A program made the translations under genes and the position numbers. A stretch of DNA of 64,000 nucleotides from an uncultured Burkholderiaceae bacterium (GTDB lineage Bacteria; Pseudomonadota; Gammaproteobacteria; Burkholderiales; Burkholderiaceae_F), in the NCBI GenBank assembly GCA_944390675.1, contig CALXQR010000003.1:59896-123895 (forward strand). Reading direction: 5' to 3'. The notes under the pieces are model-generated. The model had not been told where the DNA came from and did no database searches. It saw nothing but the letters and a program-made list of their open reading frames with translations. Within the stretch, counting starts at the first letter, position 1; every line of letters begins with the position of its first letter. Shown here one piece after another: positions 1-8,869 of this stretch.

Positions 1-2
1 GA

Positions 3-380
3 GAATTCAATGCGAAACAAGGAGCCAGCGCGCAAATCGCTAAAGCCATCGCATGGCTGCGTGAAAATTACGCCTCTCCGCTCAGCGTTTCGGAGTTGGC
101 CGATAACGTGCACATGGGGGTGTCGACTTTTCATCGTCACTTCAAGGAGGTGACCTGCATGACGCCTTTGCAGTTTCATAAGCGGCTGCGCTTGCATGAA
201 GCCAAACGTTTGATGCTCACTCAGAAAATGGATGCGACAACCGCTTGCTACGCAGTCGGTTACGAAAGCCCCAGTCAATTTAACCGGGAATACAAACGTC
301 AGTTTGGACGTCCGCCCTACCGCGACATTAAAGAGCAAAGACAGATGGGCAGGGGACAAATGGAAACTCTGCTTCAATAG
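3..380 (+). CDS. AraC-family transcriptional regulator, C-terminal part (5' truncated by window)
   Basis: The reading frame is open from the first bases of the window and ends at 380, so only the C-terminal 125 or so residues are present. They form the double helix-turn-helix DNA-binding domain of the AraC/XylS family: the first helix-turn-helix lies in the segment with LSVSELADNVHMGVSTFHRH, followed by the typical linker TPLQFHKRLRLHEAKRLM, the second helix-turn-helix with YESPSQFNREYKRQFG, and the PPYRD end. The ligand-sensing N-terminal domain lies outside the window, so effector and target genes cannot be named. An ATG at 96 falls inside the domain and is not the real start. The next gene begins 60 bases downstream on the same strand. 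Confidence 0.85.
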   Translation, partial: EFNAKQGASAQIAKAIAWLRENYASPLSVSELADNVHMGVSTFHRHFKEVTCMTPLQFHKRLRLHEAKRLMLTQKMDATTACYAVGYESPSQFNREYKRQFGRPPYRDIKEQRQMGRGQMETLLQ

Positions 381-442
381 GCGAGTTCTTTTTGGGCAGA
401 CGGTAAAATATGCCGTCTGCTCTCTTTGCGGAAGGATTTTTT

Positions 443-1603
443 GTGATTAGCATCTTGATGGTTATTTCGCTTGTTTTGGTGGCCTACGTCTTTTTAAGTT
501 ACGTACTGCCGTTTAAAGCCACGTGGAAACTCAAGCTTGGGTTAACGCTGTTTTTCCTTGTCATCAGTCAGAAGTTTTCGTTTTATTACTACTTCGGCGG
601 CCATATGTTTAATCCTGTGCTGCCGGAGACAACCCTGATTATCTGGGAGACACTTTTTAACATCCTGTTGGTCTTGGTGCCCCTTTTGGTCGTCAAAGAC
701 CTTCTTTTTGTTTTGGTTACCGTTGTGAACAAAGGCACGGGCTCGCACGTGCCTTGGCCGCTTAAGGAAGCCAAGAATCGCTGGCTGCTTTTAATTTTTT
801 CTGTGGCCGCGGCTATTTCCGGCACCCATTACGCATTAACTGTGCCGACGGTTCACCGGGTTGAAATCACACTTGATAGGCTTGCTCCTGAGTTTGACGG
901 TTATCGTATCGTCCAATTGGCGGACCTTCATGTTGGGCATCTTCTGAAGCGTCCTTGGTTGGAAGCGGTTATTGATTCAACCAATGAACTCAAGCCGGAT
1001 GCGATCGTTTTGGTGGGCGACATGATTGAAGGTCCCGAGGCAACCTTGGCTTCCGAGGTGCAGGGCTATGGAAGATTAAAGGCCGCCGACGGCGTCTATG
1101 GCGTGACCGGCAATCATGAATGGCACCATGGGGCAGCTCCGTGGATCGAGTATTTTGAAGAAAATGGTATCCGGATGCTGGAAAATAAGCACCACGTTAT
1201 TGCTCGCGGCAATGCGCAATTAGTGCTTGCCGGCACAACGGATCTCTCAGCAACCCGTTACGGAGCCTTTGGACCGGATTTAAAGAAGGCTTTGGAAGGC
1301 GCACCGGAGGCTGCGACTATTTTATTGGCTCATCAACCGAAGGGTGCGAAAGAATTGCAAGGCGTAGACCTTCAACTCTCAGGCCATACGCATGGCGGAC
1401 TTTATGCTCTGTTGCAGCCGGTAGTGGCTTTCTTTAATGACGGTTTTGTGGCAGGGCTTTATCAGGCCAATAAGACCACTCAGCTTTATGTTTCTCCGGG
1501 GACTGGTCTTTGGACTGGCATGGCGCTGCGCGTTATGGATCCTTCGGAAATCACAGAGATTGTTCTCAGAGCACGTCCTGTTCCAAAGAAAAAGGACAAT
1601 TAA
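443..1603 (+). CDS. Membrane-anchored calcineurin-like metallophosphoesterase
   Basis: About 386 residues. The N-terminal third holds several hydrophobic segments predicted to span the inner membrane, and the C-terminal part is a calcineurin-like phosphoesterase domain. All metal-site motifs are visible: ADLHVGH (about residue 161), GDMIEG (about 192), GNHEWHH, LLAHQP and SGHTHGG. This is the YaeI/YkuE-like architecture; family members hydrolyse phosphodiester or pyrophosphate bonds, some in lipid A or UDP-sugar metabolism, but the substrate here is unknown. I chose the GTG at 443 because GGAAGG lies about 8 bases upstream; an in-frame ATG at 410 has no clear ribosome site and would only add 11 residues. 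It ends before a bidirectional terminator shared with the convergent helicase. Confidence 0.8.
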   Translation: MISILMVISLVLVAYVFLSYVLPFKATWKLKLGLTLFFLVISQKFSFYYYFGGHMFNPVLPETTLIIWETLFNILLVLVPLLVVKDLLFVLVTVVNKGTGSHVPWPLKEAKNRWLLLIFSVAAAISGTHYALTVPTVHRVEITLDRLAPEFDGYRIVQLADLHVGHLLKRPWLEAVIDSTNELKPDAIVLVGDMIEGPEATLASEVQGYGRLKAADGVYGVTGNHEWHHGAAPWIEYFEENGIRMLENKHHVIARGNAQLVLAGTTDLSATRYGAFGPDLKKALEGAPEAATILLAHQPKGAKELQGVDLQLSGHTHGGLYALLQPVVAFFNDGFVAGLYQANKTTQLYVSPGTGLWTGMALRVMDPSEITEIVLRARPVPKKKDN

Positions 1604-1610
1604 CTGAAGA

Positions 1611-1637
1611 AAAGGCGGCCAATCAGGCCGCTTTTTC
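1611..1637. terminator. Bidirectional rho-independent terminator
   Basis: GCGGCC (1615-1620) pairs with GGCCGC (1626-1631) across a 5-base loop. A-rich sequence precedes and TTTTTC follows, so it can stop transcripts from both the phosphoesterase (plus) and the convergent helicase gene (minus), whose stop codon touches it. Confidence 0.75.
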
Positions 1638-3754
1638 TAACTTAATGGTGCTCGGAAAAGAATGTCGCGTTCTGTATCTAAGCGATCAAACTTGATCCGA
1701 TAGGAAAGCGCTTTTTCATTGACCGCTGTAATCGTTCCCACACCGAAGACAGGGTGTTTGACACGCTCGCCGATATGCCATCTTTTTTCAGCGTTAACGT
1801 TTCGTAAGCGATTAACCCGCGTCTCAAAACTTTCCGGTAACTGCCGAACATAATCCAAATTCTCGCGTTCGCAGTCAAAAATAAAGCGTGAAGGGAGCTT
1901 AAAGACGTTGTCGTTACTTACGCCCTCACTGTCACTCAGATAGAGCCCTTTGATGGCTCGCGTCATTGCAACGTACGCAATGCGCCTTTCTTCATCCATT
2001 TCTTCAGGCGTTGAAATTTTTCTGGAAGGAAAGACGCCTTCATTTAAGCCGCAGATGAAAACGTACGGAAACTCCATGCCTTTAGCCGAATGAATGGTCA
2101 TGAGTTTCACAGCCTGCTGCTTTTGCGTGCGATCCAGATTGCTCAAAAGAGCTGCTTTGGCTAAAAAATCTTCTAATGTTGCGTCAGGATCGGTTTCTGT
2201 TTCAGCTACGGAGCGCTTCAGTTCCGCCACATTGTCGAGCCGCTCTTGGTCGGATTGCAGTCGAAGGTAGTTCTCGTAACCGCTTAAATCCAAAATCTGC
2301 TGCAAAAGATCACTGGGAGAAGAATGCTTTAAATTCTTCTTAACACTTTCAATGGCGTAAACATATTTTTTGGCTCCGGTGCCTCTGAAAATTTCTTGTT
2401 CAATCGTTCGCCTTAACGCTTCATAGAGTGAGCAACTTTGGGACTCAGCAACAGACTTAAGAAAATCAAGTTTCTTTTTGCCGATTTTCCTCGAAGGCGT
2501 GTTGATTGTTCTTAAGAACGCGATGTCATCGGCATGAGTCAGCATCCGTAGGTAACAGACACAGTCCTTAATTTCAGCGCGGGCGTAAAACTCAATTCCG
2601 CTATAGATCTTATAGGGCAGACTGTTTCTCGCAAAACTTTCCTCAAGTGCTCGGCTCAGGTAATGCGACCGATACAAAACCGCGATTTGATCTAAGGTTT
2701 CTCCGTTTTGGACAAGCTTTTGAATTTCAGAGGCTATCCAGTCGGCTTCTTCTTTTTCACTTTGCGCGTGGAAATAAAGTGGCTTGCCTCCACGTGGTTT
2801 GGTTGCCGCCAATTCTTTAGGAAAACGTAATAGGTTCTTTTGAATAAGGGCGTCGGCCGCCTTTAAAATTTCCGGGCTTGAACGGTAATTGGTGCCAAGG
2901 ACGATCGTTTTGGCGTTTGGATAGACTTTGTCAAAATCTAAAAAGAGTTTGACGTGAGCATTTCTCCATGTGTAGATCGTCTGATCGGGATCGCCGACAA
3001 TGAAAAGATTGCCGTGTTTGCCCGCAAGCATGCGTGCAATGGCATATTGCTTGGCGCTGACATCCTGGAATTCATCAACCAGAACGTACTGCATCCTCTC
3101 CTGCCATTTGTTCAGAATGTCAGGAAAGTGCTTCAAGATATAGGCAGTAAAGTTAATTAAATCATTGAAGTCACAGGCAAAACTTTTCTTTTGCTCGTAG
3201 AGGTAACGCCAAAAAATCTCGTCGTTGGTATCTTCGGCGGATTGAATACGCTTTTCTAATTCCGCATTGTCAAGCCGATAGATTTCATCGATATAAGTGT
3301 CTGCCGAGAGTTTCCTTGCCTCTAAAACTTCGTCTATTTTTTGTTTGACAGTCGCTTCTCTGAGCGTGATTCCCATCTCTTCAAAAATTTTCAGCAAAAG
3401 TGTGCGCTGATCTTCAACATCCAAGATGAGAAAGTTTTTCGGGTAGTGCAGAACGTGTATTTCTTCTTTGAGAAACTGGACGCAAAAAGCGTGAAGAGTG
3501 CAAATGTAGCCCAAGTCCAAGTCGCCGAGCCAGCGGCGAATGCGCTGCTTCATTTCGTTGGCGGCTTTGTTGGTAAAAGTTACGCAAAGGATATTGCGAG
3601 CGGGCACGCCAAGCGTTTCAGCCAAGTAACAATACCGAGCAGTCAGTGTGCGGGTTTTGCCGGTGCCGGGCCCCGCCAATACGCGGACCTGACCCTCGGT
3701 GGTCAACACAGCTTCTTTTTGTTGCGCATTAAGGTCAGAGAGCCAACGTTGCAT
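1637..3754 (-). CDS. UvrD/Rep/PcrA-like superfamily I DNA helicase
   Basis: A 705-residue ATP-dependent 3'-5' DNA helicase of superfamily 1A. The Walker A motif AGPGTGKT is at residues 27-34, the DEFQD Walker B motif sits in YVLVDEFQDVSAKQY, the GDPDQTIYTWR and NYRSS motifs follow, and the C-terminal helicase half has TIHSAKGMEFPYVF and VAMTRA. The C-terminus ends with a small KHPVFGVGTI module typical of PcrA/UvrD-type enzymes that contact RNA polymerase or partners. It is likely to act in repair or replication restart. I cannot separate UvrD, Rep and PcrA orthology by eye; the length is close to Rep/PcrA. The start ATG lies 68 bases from the stop of the upstream mnmA on the same strand, so the two may be co-transcribed. 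Confidence 0.9.
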   Translation of the reverse strand: MQRWLSDLNAQQKEAVLTTEGQVRVLAGPGTGKTRTLTARYCYLAETLGVPARNILCVTFTNKAANEMKQRIRRWLGDLDLGYICTLHAFCVQFLKEEIHVLHYPKNFLILDVEDQRTLLLKIFEEMGITLREATVKQKIDEVLEARKLSADTYIDEIYRLDNAELEKRIQSAEDTNDEIFWRYLYEQKKSFACDFNDLINFTAYILKHFPDILNKWQERMQYVLVDEFQDVSAKQYAIARMLAGKHGNLFIVGDPDQTIYTWRNAHVKLFLDFDKVYPNAKTIVLGTNYRSSPEILKAADALIQKNLLRFPKELAATKPRGGKPLYFHAQSEKEEADWIASEIQKLVQNGETLDQIAVLYRSHYLSRALEESFARNSLPYKIYSGIEFYARAEIKDCVCYLRMLTHADDIAFLRTINTPSRKIGKKKLDFLKSVAESQSCSLYEALRRTIEQEIFRGTGAKKYVYAIESVKKNLKHSSPSDLLQQILDLSGYENYLRLQSDQERLDNVAELKRSVAETETDPDATLEDFLAKAALLSNLDRTQKQQAVKLMTIHSAKGMEFPYVFICGLNEGVFPSRKISTPEEMDEERRIAYVAMTRAIKGLYLSDSEGVSNDNVFKLPSRFIFDCERENLDYVRQLPESFETRVNRLRNVNAEKRWHIGERVKHPVFGVGTITAVNEKALSYRIKFDRLDTERDILFRAPLS

Positions 3755-3822
3755 TTGCTTTAACTACCTTAAGGGCTCGGGCGCCTTCAATATTGCTGAA
3801 GCGTCCATTAATAAAAACGATC

Positions 3823-4914
3823 TCAATGCTTGTCGATGACGTCAATGAAGCCGCCGCCAAGACAAACCTCGCCATCATAGATAACCGCGCTTTGTCCCGG
3901 AGTGACAGCCCATTGCGGGGTTTCAAAATCCAAAGTAAAGGCGTCTTCAGAGACCGCGCTGACAGTGCAGTTTCCATCGGTTTGGCGGTAACGTGTTTTA
4001 ACCGTCAGGTGGCTGCCTAAGGCGGGCGCTTCGCCGCTCACCCAGCTGGGCATAACCGCTGTCAAGTGTTTGCTCAAAAGCCAAGGGTGGTCGTGACCCT
4101 GTGCAATCCAAAGGGTGTTAGTAGCCATATCTTTCTTAGCGACAAACCAAGGTTCGCCGTTACCTTCTTTGCTGCCGCCGACACCGATTCCTTTGCGCTG
4201 ACCAAGCGTGTAAAAAGCTAATCCCATGTGTTCACCAACCACTCGGCCATCCGTTGTTTTCATGGGGCCAGGGTGCGTCGGCAAGTAACGGTTTAAAAAC
4301 TCACGGAAAGGCCGCTCACCGATAAAACAAATGCCGGTAGAGTCTTTCTTTTTGGCATTCGGCAGTCCGATTTCTTCTGCAATGCGACGCACTTCCGTTT
4401 TACGCAATTCTCCGACAGGGAAAATCACTTTAGAGATTTGTTCCTGAGTGAGTCTGTGCAGGAAATAGCTTTGATCTTTCGTTTCATCCAAGCCGCGCAA
4501 AAGCTGCGTTTTTCCATCGGGCGTTACGCGGGTTCTCGCATAGTGGCCGGTGGCAATGCATTCGGCCCCCATGTTCATCGCATAGTCTAAAAATGCGCGG
4601 AATTTGATTTCGGCATTACAGAGCACATCCGGGTTGGGTGTGCGACCGGCGGAGTATTCACGCAAAAAGTCTGCGAAAACACGTTCTTTGTATTCTTTGG
4701 CGAAATTGACCGCCTCAATATCAATACCGATAACATCGGCCACGCTGGTTGCGTCAATGAAGTCTTGGCGAGAAGAGCAGTACTCGCTGTCATCGTCATC
4801 TTCCCAATTTTTCATGAATAAGCCAATGACTTCATAGCCTTGCTGCTTGAGCAGATAAGCGGAAACCGAAGAGTCCACCCCTCCGGAGAGTCCGACGACA
4901 ACACGTTTTCCCAT
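3823..4914 (-). CDS. mnmA: tRNA-uridine 2-sulfurtransferase MnmA
   Basis: A 363-residue enzyme that thiolates the wobble uridine (U34) of tRNA-Lys, -Glu and -Gln using sulfur delivered by a TusE/IscS-type relay. The PP-loop SGGVDS that adenylates the uridine is at residues 10-15. The two catalytic cysteines are C99 in NPDVLCN and C196 in [10 protein letters not shown]. The family features KNWEDDD near residue 40 and [10 protein letters not shown] are also present, and the length is typical. The ATG start is divergent from the nitronate monooxygenase-like gene across a 115-base spacer. The assignment is secure. Confidence 0.97.
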   Translation of the reverse strand: MGKRVVVGLSGGVDSSVSAYLLKQQGYEVIGLFMKNWEDDDDSEYCSSRQDFIDATSVADVIGIDIEAVNFAKEYKERVFADFLREYSAGRTPNPDVLCNAEIKFRAFLDYAMNMGAECIATGHYARTRVTPDGKTQLLRGLDETKDQSYFLHRLTQEQISKVIFPVGELRKTEVRRIAEEIGLPNAKKKDSTGICFIGERPFREFLNRYLPTHPGPMKTTDGRVVGEHMGLAFYTLGQRKGIGVGGSKEGNGEPWFVAKKDMATNTLWIAQGHDHPWLLSKHLTAVMPSWVSGEAPALGSHLTVKTRYRQTDGNCTVSAVSEDAFTLDFETPQWAVTPGQSAVIYDGEVCLGGGFIDVIDKH

Positions 4915-5029
4915 ACCGGTTAATCCTAAAAAACTATTTCCACTGCAGGCAATTATAGGTTGCCCGACCAGCCTGTAAAATAACGGGGTTAATTTTGCAT
5001 GATTAAAACGCTCTAGTGGCGGATTTTCT

Positions 5030-6118
5030 ATGTCAATTCAAAACGAATTAAAAGCTAACGCACAACGGCTGACGTCTCTCTTGGGAATCGAGGCACCGCT
5101 CATTGGTGCGCCCATGATGGGGGCGACCACCGCTGAGATGACTGCTGCTGTCAGTGAAGCAGGGGGCTTGGGTGTTTTTCCCTGCGGAATTCTGACGGCA
5201 GATGAAATTCTCGCCTCTGTCAAAGCGATAAAAACTCTTACTTCACAGCCATTTGCTTTAAACCTTCGAGTGACGCCTCGTGAGACTGAAGATCAAGAAG
5301 TTACGAATCGTCTTTTTGATGCGTTGGAGCCTTTGCGAGAAGAATTGGGGGTGGAGCATCGTCTTGCGCAAATTCCTGGTTTTGATGAGCAGTTTGAAGC
5401 CGTTTTGGCCGCTGACGTGCCAGTGGTTAGTTTCAGTTTTGGCGGGCCTCGAGAGGTCTATGCGGAGGCGCTTGAAGCCAGAAACGTGCTCATGATGGGA
5501 GCGGTCAATTCAACTCGCGAAGCCAAAGTTTTAAAAACAGCGGGCTGCTCAGTCATTATTGCTCAAGGGGTTGAAGCGGGAGGTCCGCGGCAATATTTCG
5601 AAAATTCGTATTTAGCCTCGCAAATCGGTTTGATGGCTCTTTTGCCGCCAGTTGTCAGAGTTTGCGGCGATACACCTGTGGTGGCGGCAGGCGCCATGAT
5701 GAATGCGCGAGCGGTCGCTGCTGCGATGCTTCAAGGAGCTTGCGGTGCGGTGCTAGGTTCTTTGCTCTTGCGAACCGAGGAGTCGGCGTGGCCACAATCC
5801 TTAAAAAATCAAATACCGTGGTGTGATGATGCCTCCACTCGTTTGACTGATTTAACAAGCGGCCGCCAGACACGATTAGTGTCCACTGGAATTGTTGAGG
5901 CACTTTCTGCGGCAGGATTGCAGGCGAGTTACTACCCGGGGCAACTGAAAGTTTTGCAGCCTATTTTTGAAGCGGCCATTAAACAGGATCGACCGGATTT
6001 GCTGGAAATGGCTTTGGGACAAGCCGCCCAGTCTTCGCCAAAGGAGACAACGCGCGCTATAGTGACAAAACTGTTTGACGATTTAAAGAATTTATGGAGT
6101 GAGTGCGATGCCGATTAA
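5030..6118 (+). CDS. Nitronate monooxygenase-like FMN enzyme (2-nitropropane dioxygenase family)
   Basis: A 362-residue TIM-barrel flavoprotein of the NPD/NMO family. The N-terminal [20 protein letters not shown] segment is the characteristic FMN-binding start, and EAGGPRQYF is a variant of the usual EAGGH motif. Members oxidise alkyl nitronates or act as NADH:quinone or enoyl reductases, so the substrate is not determined. The start has GGCGGA about 9 bases upstream. The last 11 bases overlap the start of the following nicotinamidase-like gene, indicating translational coupling and perhaps a common pathway. Confidence 0.85.
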   Translation: MSIQNELKANAQRLTSLLGIEAPLIGAPMMGATTAEMTAAVSEAGGLGVFPCGILTADEILASVKAIKTLTSQPFALNLRVTPRETEDQEVTNRLFDALEPLREELGVEHRLAQIPGFDEQFEAVLAADVPVVSFSFGGPREVYAEALEARNVLMMGAVNSTREAKVLKTAGCSVIIAQGVEAGGPRQYFENSYLASQIGLMALLPPVVRVCGDTPVVAAGAMMNARAVAAAMLQGACGAVLGSLLLRTEESAWPQSLKNQIPWCDDASTRLTDLTSGRQTRLVSTGIVEALSAAGLQASYYPGQLKVLQPIFEAAIKQDRPDLLEMALGQAAQSSPKETTRAIVTKLFDDLKNLWSECDAD

Positions 6119-6746
6119 GATTTTTACGGCGCTTTTGGTGCAGGATGTCCAAAATGACTTCATGAAAGAGGGCGCGATGCCTGTTGTCGGAGCAGAGTCG
6201 GTCTTGGAGCCGATTTCAAAAATGGCGGCAACGTTTGACAGAGTCATTGCAACGCAAGAATTCAGACCCGAGAATCATGTGGTGTTTGCGGATAACCATG
6301 AAGGCAAAAAGCCTGCTGATGTGATTGAATCCAACGGGCAGAACGTGGTGCTTACGCCTAAATTTTGCGTCGAAGGCTCTGTCGGTGCGGATTTTGCCTG
6401 CGGCTTGCATTTGCCGATGTCGCGAGTGATTGCCATCCTTAAAGGAACCAATCCTAATATTGACAGTTATTCGGCGTTTTTAGAAGCAGATCGTACAACG
6501 CAAACCGGTCTGCAGTCTTATTGCGAAGATCGTTTTGTTAATCGTATCTATCTTTGCGGCTTATCGAGAGACGGCTCTTTGATCAGAACAGCGCTCGATG
6601 CACTGCATTACGAGCATCAGTTGTATTGGGTAAGCGATGCCGTGGCCGGTTTGAATGAAAAAGATGAAGCCGGTCTTGAACTTTTAAAGCTCAAGGGTGT
6701 TCAGTTTGTGACCGCTCAAGAAGTGATTGATCGCGAAATTCGATAG
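6108..6746 (+). CDS. Nicotinamidase/isochorismatase-like protein with altered active site
   Basis: A 212-residue protein with the complete nicotinamidase (PncA) fold signature: LLVQDVQNDF (catalytic Asp at 13), the VLTPKFCVEGSVGADF stretch, the Lys at about 112 followed by GTNPNIDSYSAF, and GLSRDGSLIRTALDA. In active PncA the last motif is GxAxDYCVxxTALDA; here the nucleophilic Cys is replaced by Ser157. The metal-binding DWH motif is EFR (51-53), while the third ligand, H64, is retained. It may be a catalytically dead or re-purposed homologue. The ATG at 6108 has GGAG 8 bases upstream; a GTG at 6099 is the alternative. It overlaps the upstream flavoprotein gene by 11 bases and ends at a terminator. 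Confidence 0.8.
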   Translation: MPIKIFTALLVQDVQNDFMKEGAMPVVGAESVLEPISKMAATFDRVIATQEFRPENHVVFADNHEGKKPADVIESNGQNVVLTPKFCVEGSVGADFACGLHLPMSRVIAILKGTNPNIDSYSAFLEADRTTQTGLQSYCEDRFVNRIYLCGLSRDGSLIRTALDALHYEHQLYWVSDAVAGLNEKDEAGLELLKLKGVQFVTAQEVIDREIR

Positions 6747-6755
6747 CTGTCTTTG

Positions 6756-6779
6756 GCCCACTGAGGTGGGCTATTTTTA
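6756..6779 (+). terminator. Rho-independent terminator
   Basis: GCCCAC (6756-6761) pairs with GTGGGC (6766-6771) around a TGAG loop, followed by TATTTTTAT. It closes the flavoprotein/nicotinamidase-like unit. Confidence 0.75.
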
Positions 6780-6864
6780 TGAGCTTGAGCCGCCTTGTGC
6801 TTGAGACTCTGCAATAGAAGGACTAAACTTTCATAGTCGTTAACCCTTAAGGGAATGCCTGATT

Positions 6865-7800
6865 ATGCAGTCATTGTGGATGGTCGTTGCGGCCATGTTT
6901 TTTGCCCTCTATGCGGTCTGCATTAAGTTTGCCAGTCTGGAAGGCATTGGATCTTTTGAAGTCCTCTTCTACCGCTCTTTTTTCGGTTTGCTCATTTTCT
7001 ATACCGTGATGCGCATTAAGCACGTTACTGTGCATACCGCCCATCCCATTGATCATATGATTCGTTCAGTTGTGGGGGTAGGCGCGGTGATGGCCGGCAT
7101 TTACTCGATCTCGCACCTCAATGTCGGTTTGGCGATGACGTTGAATTACACCTCGCCGCTTTTTATCGGGTGCTTTACGATCGGGATCATGGTTTCACAA
7201 CATAAGGGTATCAATTGGAAACTGCTTTCTACGTTGCTGTTGGGCTTTTTGGGTGTGGTGATCATGCTCTCGCCCACTATTACACCGGATGAATATTTTG
7301 CCGCGGCGGTGGGACTTGGCGCAGGTTTCTGCACAGCGGTTGCTACAACGTATGTGAAGCGTTTAGGGTTAATGAAAGAGCCCGAACTTCGCATTCTTTT
7401 CTATTTCGTTTTGATCGGTACTTTGAGTGGTTTGATCGGTACGTTATTGGGCGGCGGCTTTACCATGCCGACATGGGTGGCAGTCGTTGCTATTTTAGGT
7501 TTTTCGATTTGTTCAACGTGCGCTCAATTTTTTCTCACCATTGCGTTTAGCCGAGGCAACCTCGTCTTAAGCGGAGCTCTTCAGTACACGGTTATTCTTT
7601 TCTCAACGCTGATGGGCGTGTTTGTGTTCGGCGACAGCGTCACAGTGGCCGTTGTAGGCGGTATGGTGATGATTGTTGTGGCAGGTATCTTGGCAAGCTA
7701 CTTCACCCGCCAGGAAAAACAACGCGCTCTCGAAGAAGCCAAGCACTCTGCAGAGGGTTTGCAACGGCACTTGCGTCATAAAGAGGCTCGCGATCATTAA
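6865..7800 (+). CDS. EamA/DMT-superfamily drug/metabolite transporter
   Basis: A 311-residue polytopic inner-membrane protein with about ten hydrophobic segments arranged as two EamA repeats. The first begins at MQSLWMVVAAMFFALYAVCI and the second after LSPTITPDEYFAAAVGLGAG. The FYRSFFGLLIF and TSPLF segments are typical of this group. The C-terminal 30 residues are charged and cytoplasmic. The substrate is unknown; relatives export amino acids, nucleobases or metabolites. AAGGGA lies upstream of the ATG. It stands alone between two terminators. Confidence 0.85.
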   Translation: MQSLWMVVAAMFFALYAVCIKFASLEGIGSFEVLFYRSFFGLLIFYTVMRIKHVTVHTAHPIDHMIRSVVGVGAVMAGIYSISHLNVGLAMTLNYTSPLFIGCFTIGIMVSQHKGINWKLLSTLLLGFLGVVIMLSPTITPDEYFAAAVGLGAGFCTAVATTYVKRLGLMKEPELRILFYFVLIGTLSGLIGTLLGGGFTMPTWVAVVAILGFSICSTCAQFFLTIAFSRGNLVLSGALQYTVILFSTLMGVFVFGDSVTVAVVGGMVMIVVAGILASYFTRQEKQRALEEAKHSAEGLQRHLRHKEARDH

Positions 7801-7820
7801 CCTCTGTGCGCTTCAAAAAG

Positions 7821-7850
7821 AAAGCCGGTTCGAACAGCGAACCGGCTTTT
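7821..7850. terminator. Bidirectional rho-independent terminator
   Basis: GCCGGTTCG (7824-7832) pairs perfectly with CGAACCGGC (7838-7846), flanked by A-tract and T-tract, between the convergent EamA transporter and phosphoribosyltransferase genes. Confidence 0.85.
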
Positions 7851-7852
7851 GC

Positions 7853-8458
7853 TTATTTGGCGTTTTTCGCCTCTTCCATTTCTTTTAATGTTTTAATGGG
7901 TGTGAAGGTACCGTCGTCTTCAGCACGGAACACATAGTGTTCCTTCAGATAAATCAGATCCGGACGGCCGACGCTTTCCAATTCAGCCAAAATAGCGGCG
8001 CGGGCAACAACCTTGGCGCCGGCAGCAGTGGCAAGTGCTTCAACAGCGGCAAGCGATTCGCCTGTTGCGAACACATCGTCGATAATGGCTACGCGTTTGC
8101 CGCGAATGCGCTCGGCTTCATGACCGTCGAGCCAAAGCGTTTGTTCTTTTTGGGTCGTCACGGAACGCAGCGTGTGGGAGAGGGCGTTTTGCATGTAGGG
8201 TTTGTAGCTCTTGCGGGCTACAACAAAATTTTCCATTCCCATAAGGCGGCTCATTTCATAGGCCAAAATAATGCCTTTAGCCTCAGCGGTGAGCAAGAGG
8301 TCGACTTCCGGTAAACGCTTGACCAATTCGGGAGCGGCGGCGCGAACCAACTCGGTGTCGGAGATCACTACAAAACTGGCCAAGGCCAAACGGCCCGCAA
8401 CCTTAACAAACGGAAGTTTTCGTTTGATGCCTAAAAGTTCAAAGTCAAAATATTTCAT
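7853..8458 (-). CDS. Adenine/xanthine-type purine phosphoribosyltransferase
   Basis: About 201 residues with a type I phosphoribosyltransferase fold. The PRPP-binding loop is VAIIDDVFATGES (residues 123-135), with the pyrophosphate-binding region at LLLTAEAKGIILAYEMS and the flexible-loop substrate region ARKSYKPYM. It transfers phosphoribose to a purine base, so it would work in purine salvage; whether the base is adenine, xanthine or another cannot be read from the sequence. I chose the ATG at 8458; an in-frame TTG at 8482 would add eight residues. It is monocistronic and divergent from the NrdD-like small gene. Confidence 0.85.
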   Translation of the reverse strand: MKYFDFELLGIKRKLPFVKVAGRLALASFVVISDTELVRAAAPELVKRLPEVDLLLTAEAKGIILAYEMSRLMGMENFVVARKSYKPYMQNALSHTLRSVTTQKEQTLWLDGHEAERIRGKRVAIIDDVFATGESLAAVEALATAAGAKVVARAAILAELESVGRPDLIYLKEHYVFRAEDDGTFTPIKTLKEMEEAKNAK

Positions 8459-8620
8459 GCTGGTACTCAGGAGAAAAGACAAAAAAGGGATAACGTAATG
8501 ATATCTTTTTGAGAAATTAAATGAAAACTATCGAACATATTGAGAAAAAGTATTAAACAAAACGCAACCTATTGTGTTATATTGACCCGGCAGGACTAAG
8601 TTGTTGATGGAGAAATGAAC

Positions 8621-8800
8621 ATGGCTGAACAAGTGCAATTGAAGGATAGCGAACGTCAACCTTGTGAAGTGTGGACCCGTGTGATGGGTTACCATCGTCC
8701 GGTTTCGTCTTTCAATACCGGGAAAAAGGGCGAGTTCTACGAGCGCAAGTGCTTTGTGGAAAGCAAATGCCACCTTGACGAAAAAGAACAATCGAAATAA
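8621..8800 (+). CDS. Stand-alone NrdD-type glycyl-radical domain protein
   Basis: A 59-residue soluble protein. Residues 15-43 (CEVWTRVMGYHRPVSSFN then GKKGEFYERK) resemble the extreme C-terminus of class III anaerobic ribonucleotide reductase NrdD, where the RVxGY glycine carries the glycyl radical and the RPV..N.GK..E..R tail follows. G23 is the predicted radical site. The catalytic ten-stranded barrel and the usual CxxC zinc pairs are missing; only C15, C44 and C50 remain. It could be a YfiD/GrcA-like spare radical domain, a repair subunit, or a remnant still under selection. The ATG at 8621 has GGAG 8 bases upstream; the ATG at 8615 is too close to it. It is monocistronic with its own terminator. 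Confidence 0.7.
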   Translation: MAEQVQLKDSERQPCEVWTRVMGYHRPVSSFNTGKKGEFYERKCFVESKCHLDEKEQSK

Positions 8801-8814
8801 GTTTCTGATTATTG

Positions 8815-8853
8815 AAAAAAGCGTTGACATGATTGTGTGTCAACGCTTTTTTT
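8815..8853. terminator. Bidirectional rho-independent terminator
   Basis: GCGTTGACA (8821-8829) pairs with TGTCAACGC (8838-8846) over an 8-base loop, with AAAAAA before and TTTTTTT after. It separates the small NrdD-like gene from the convergent amidohydrolase operon. Confidence 0.85.
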
Positions 8854-8869
8854 AGATGTTTAGACAGTA

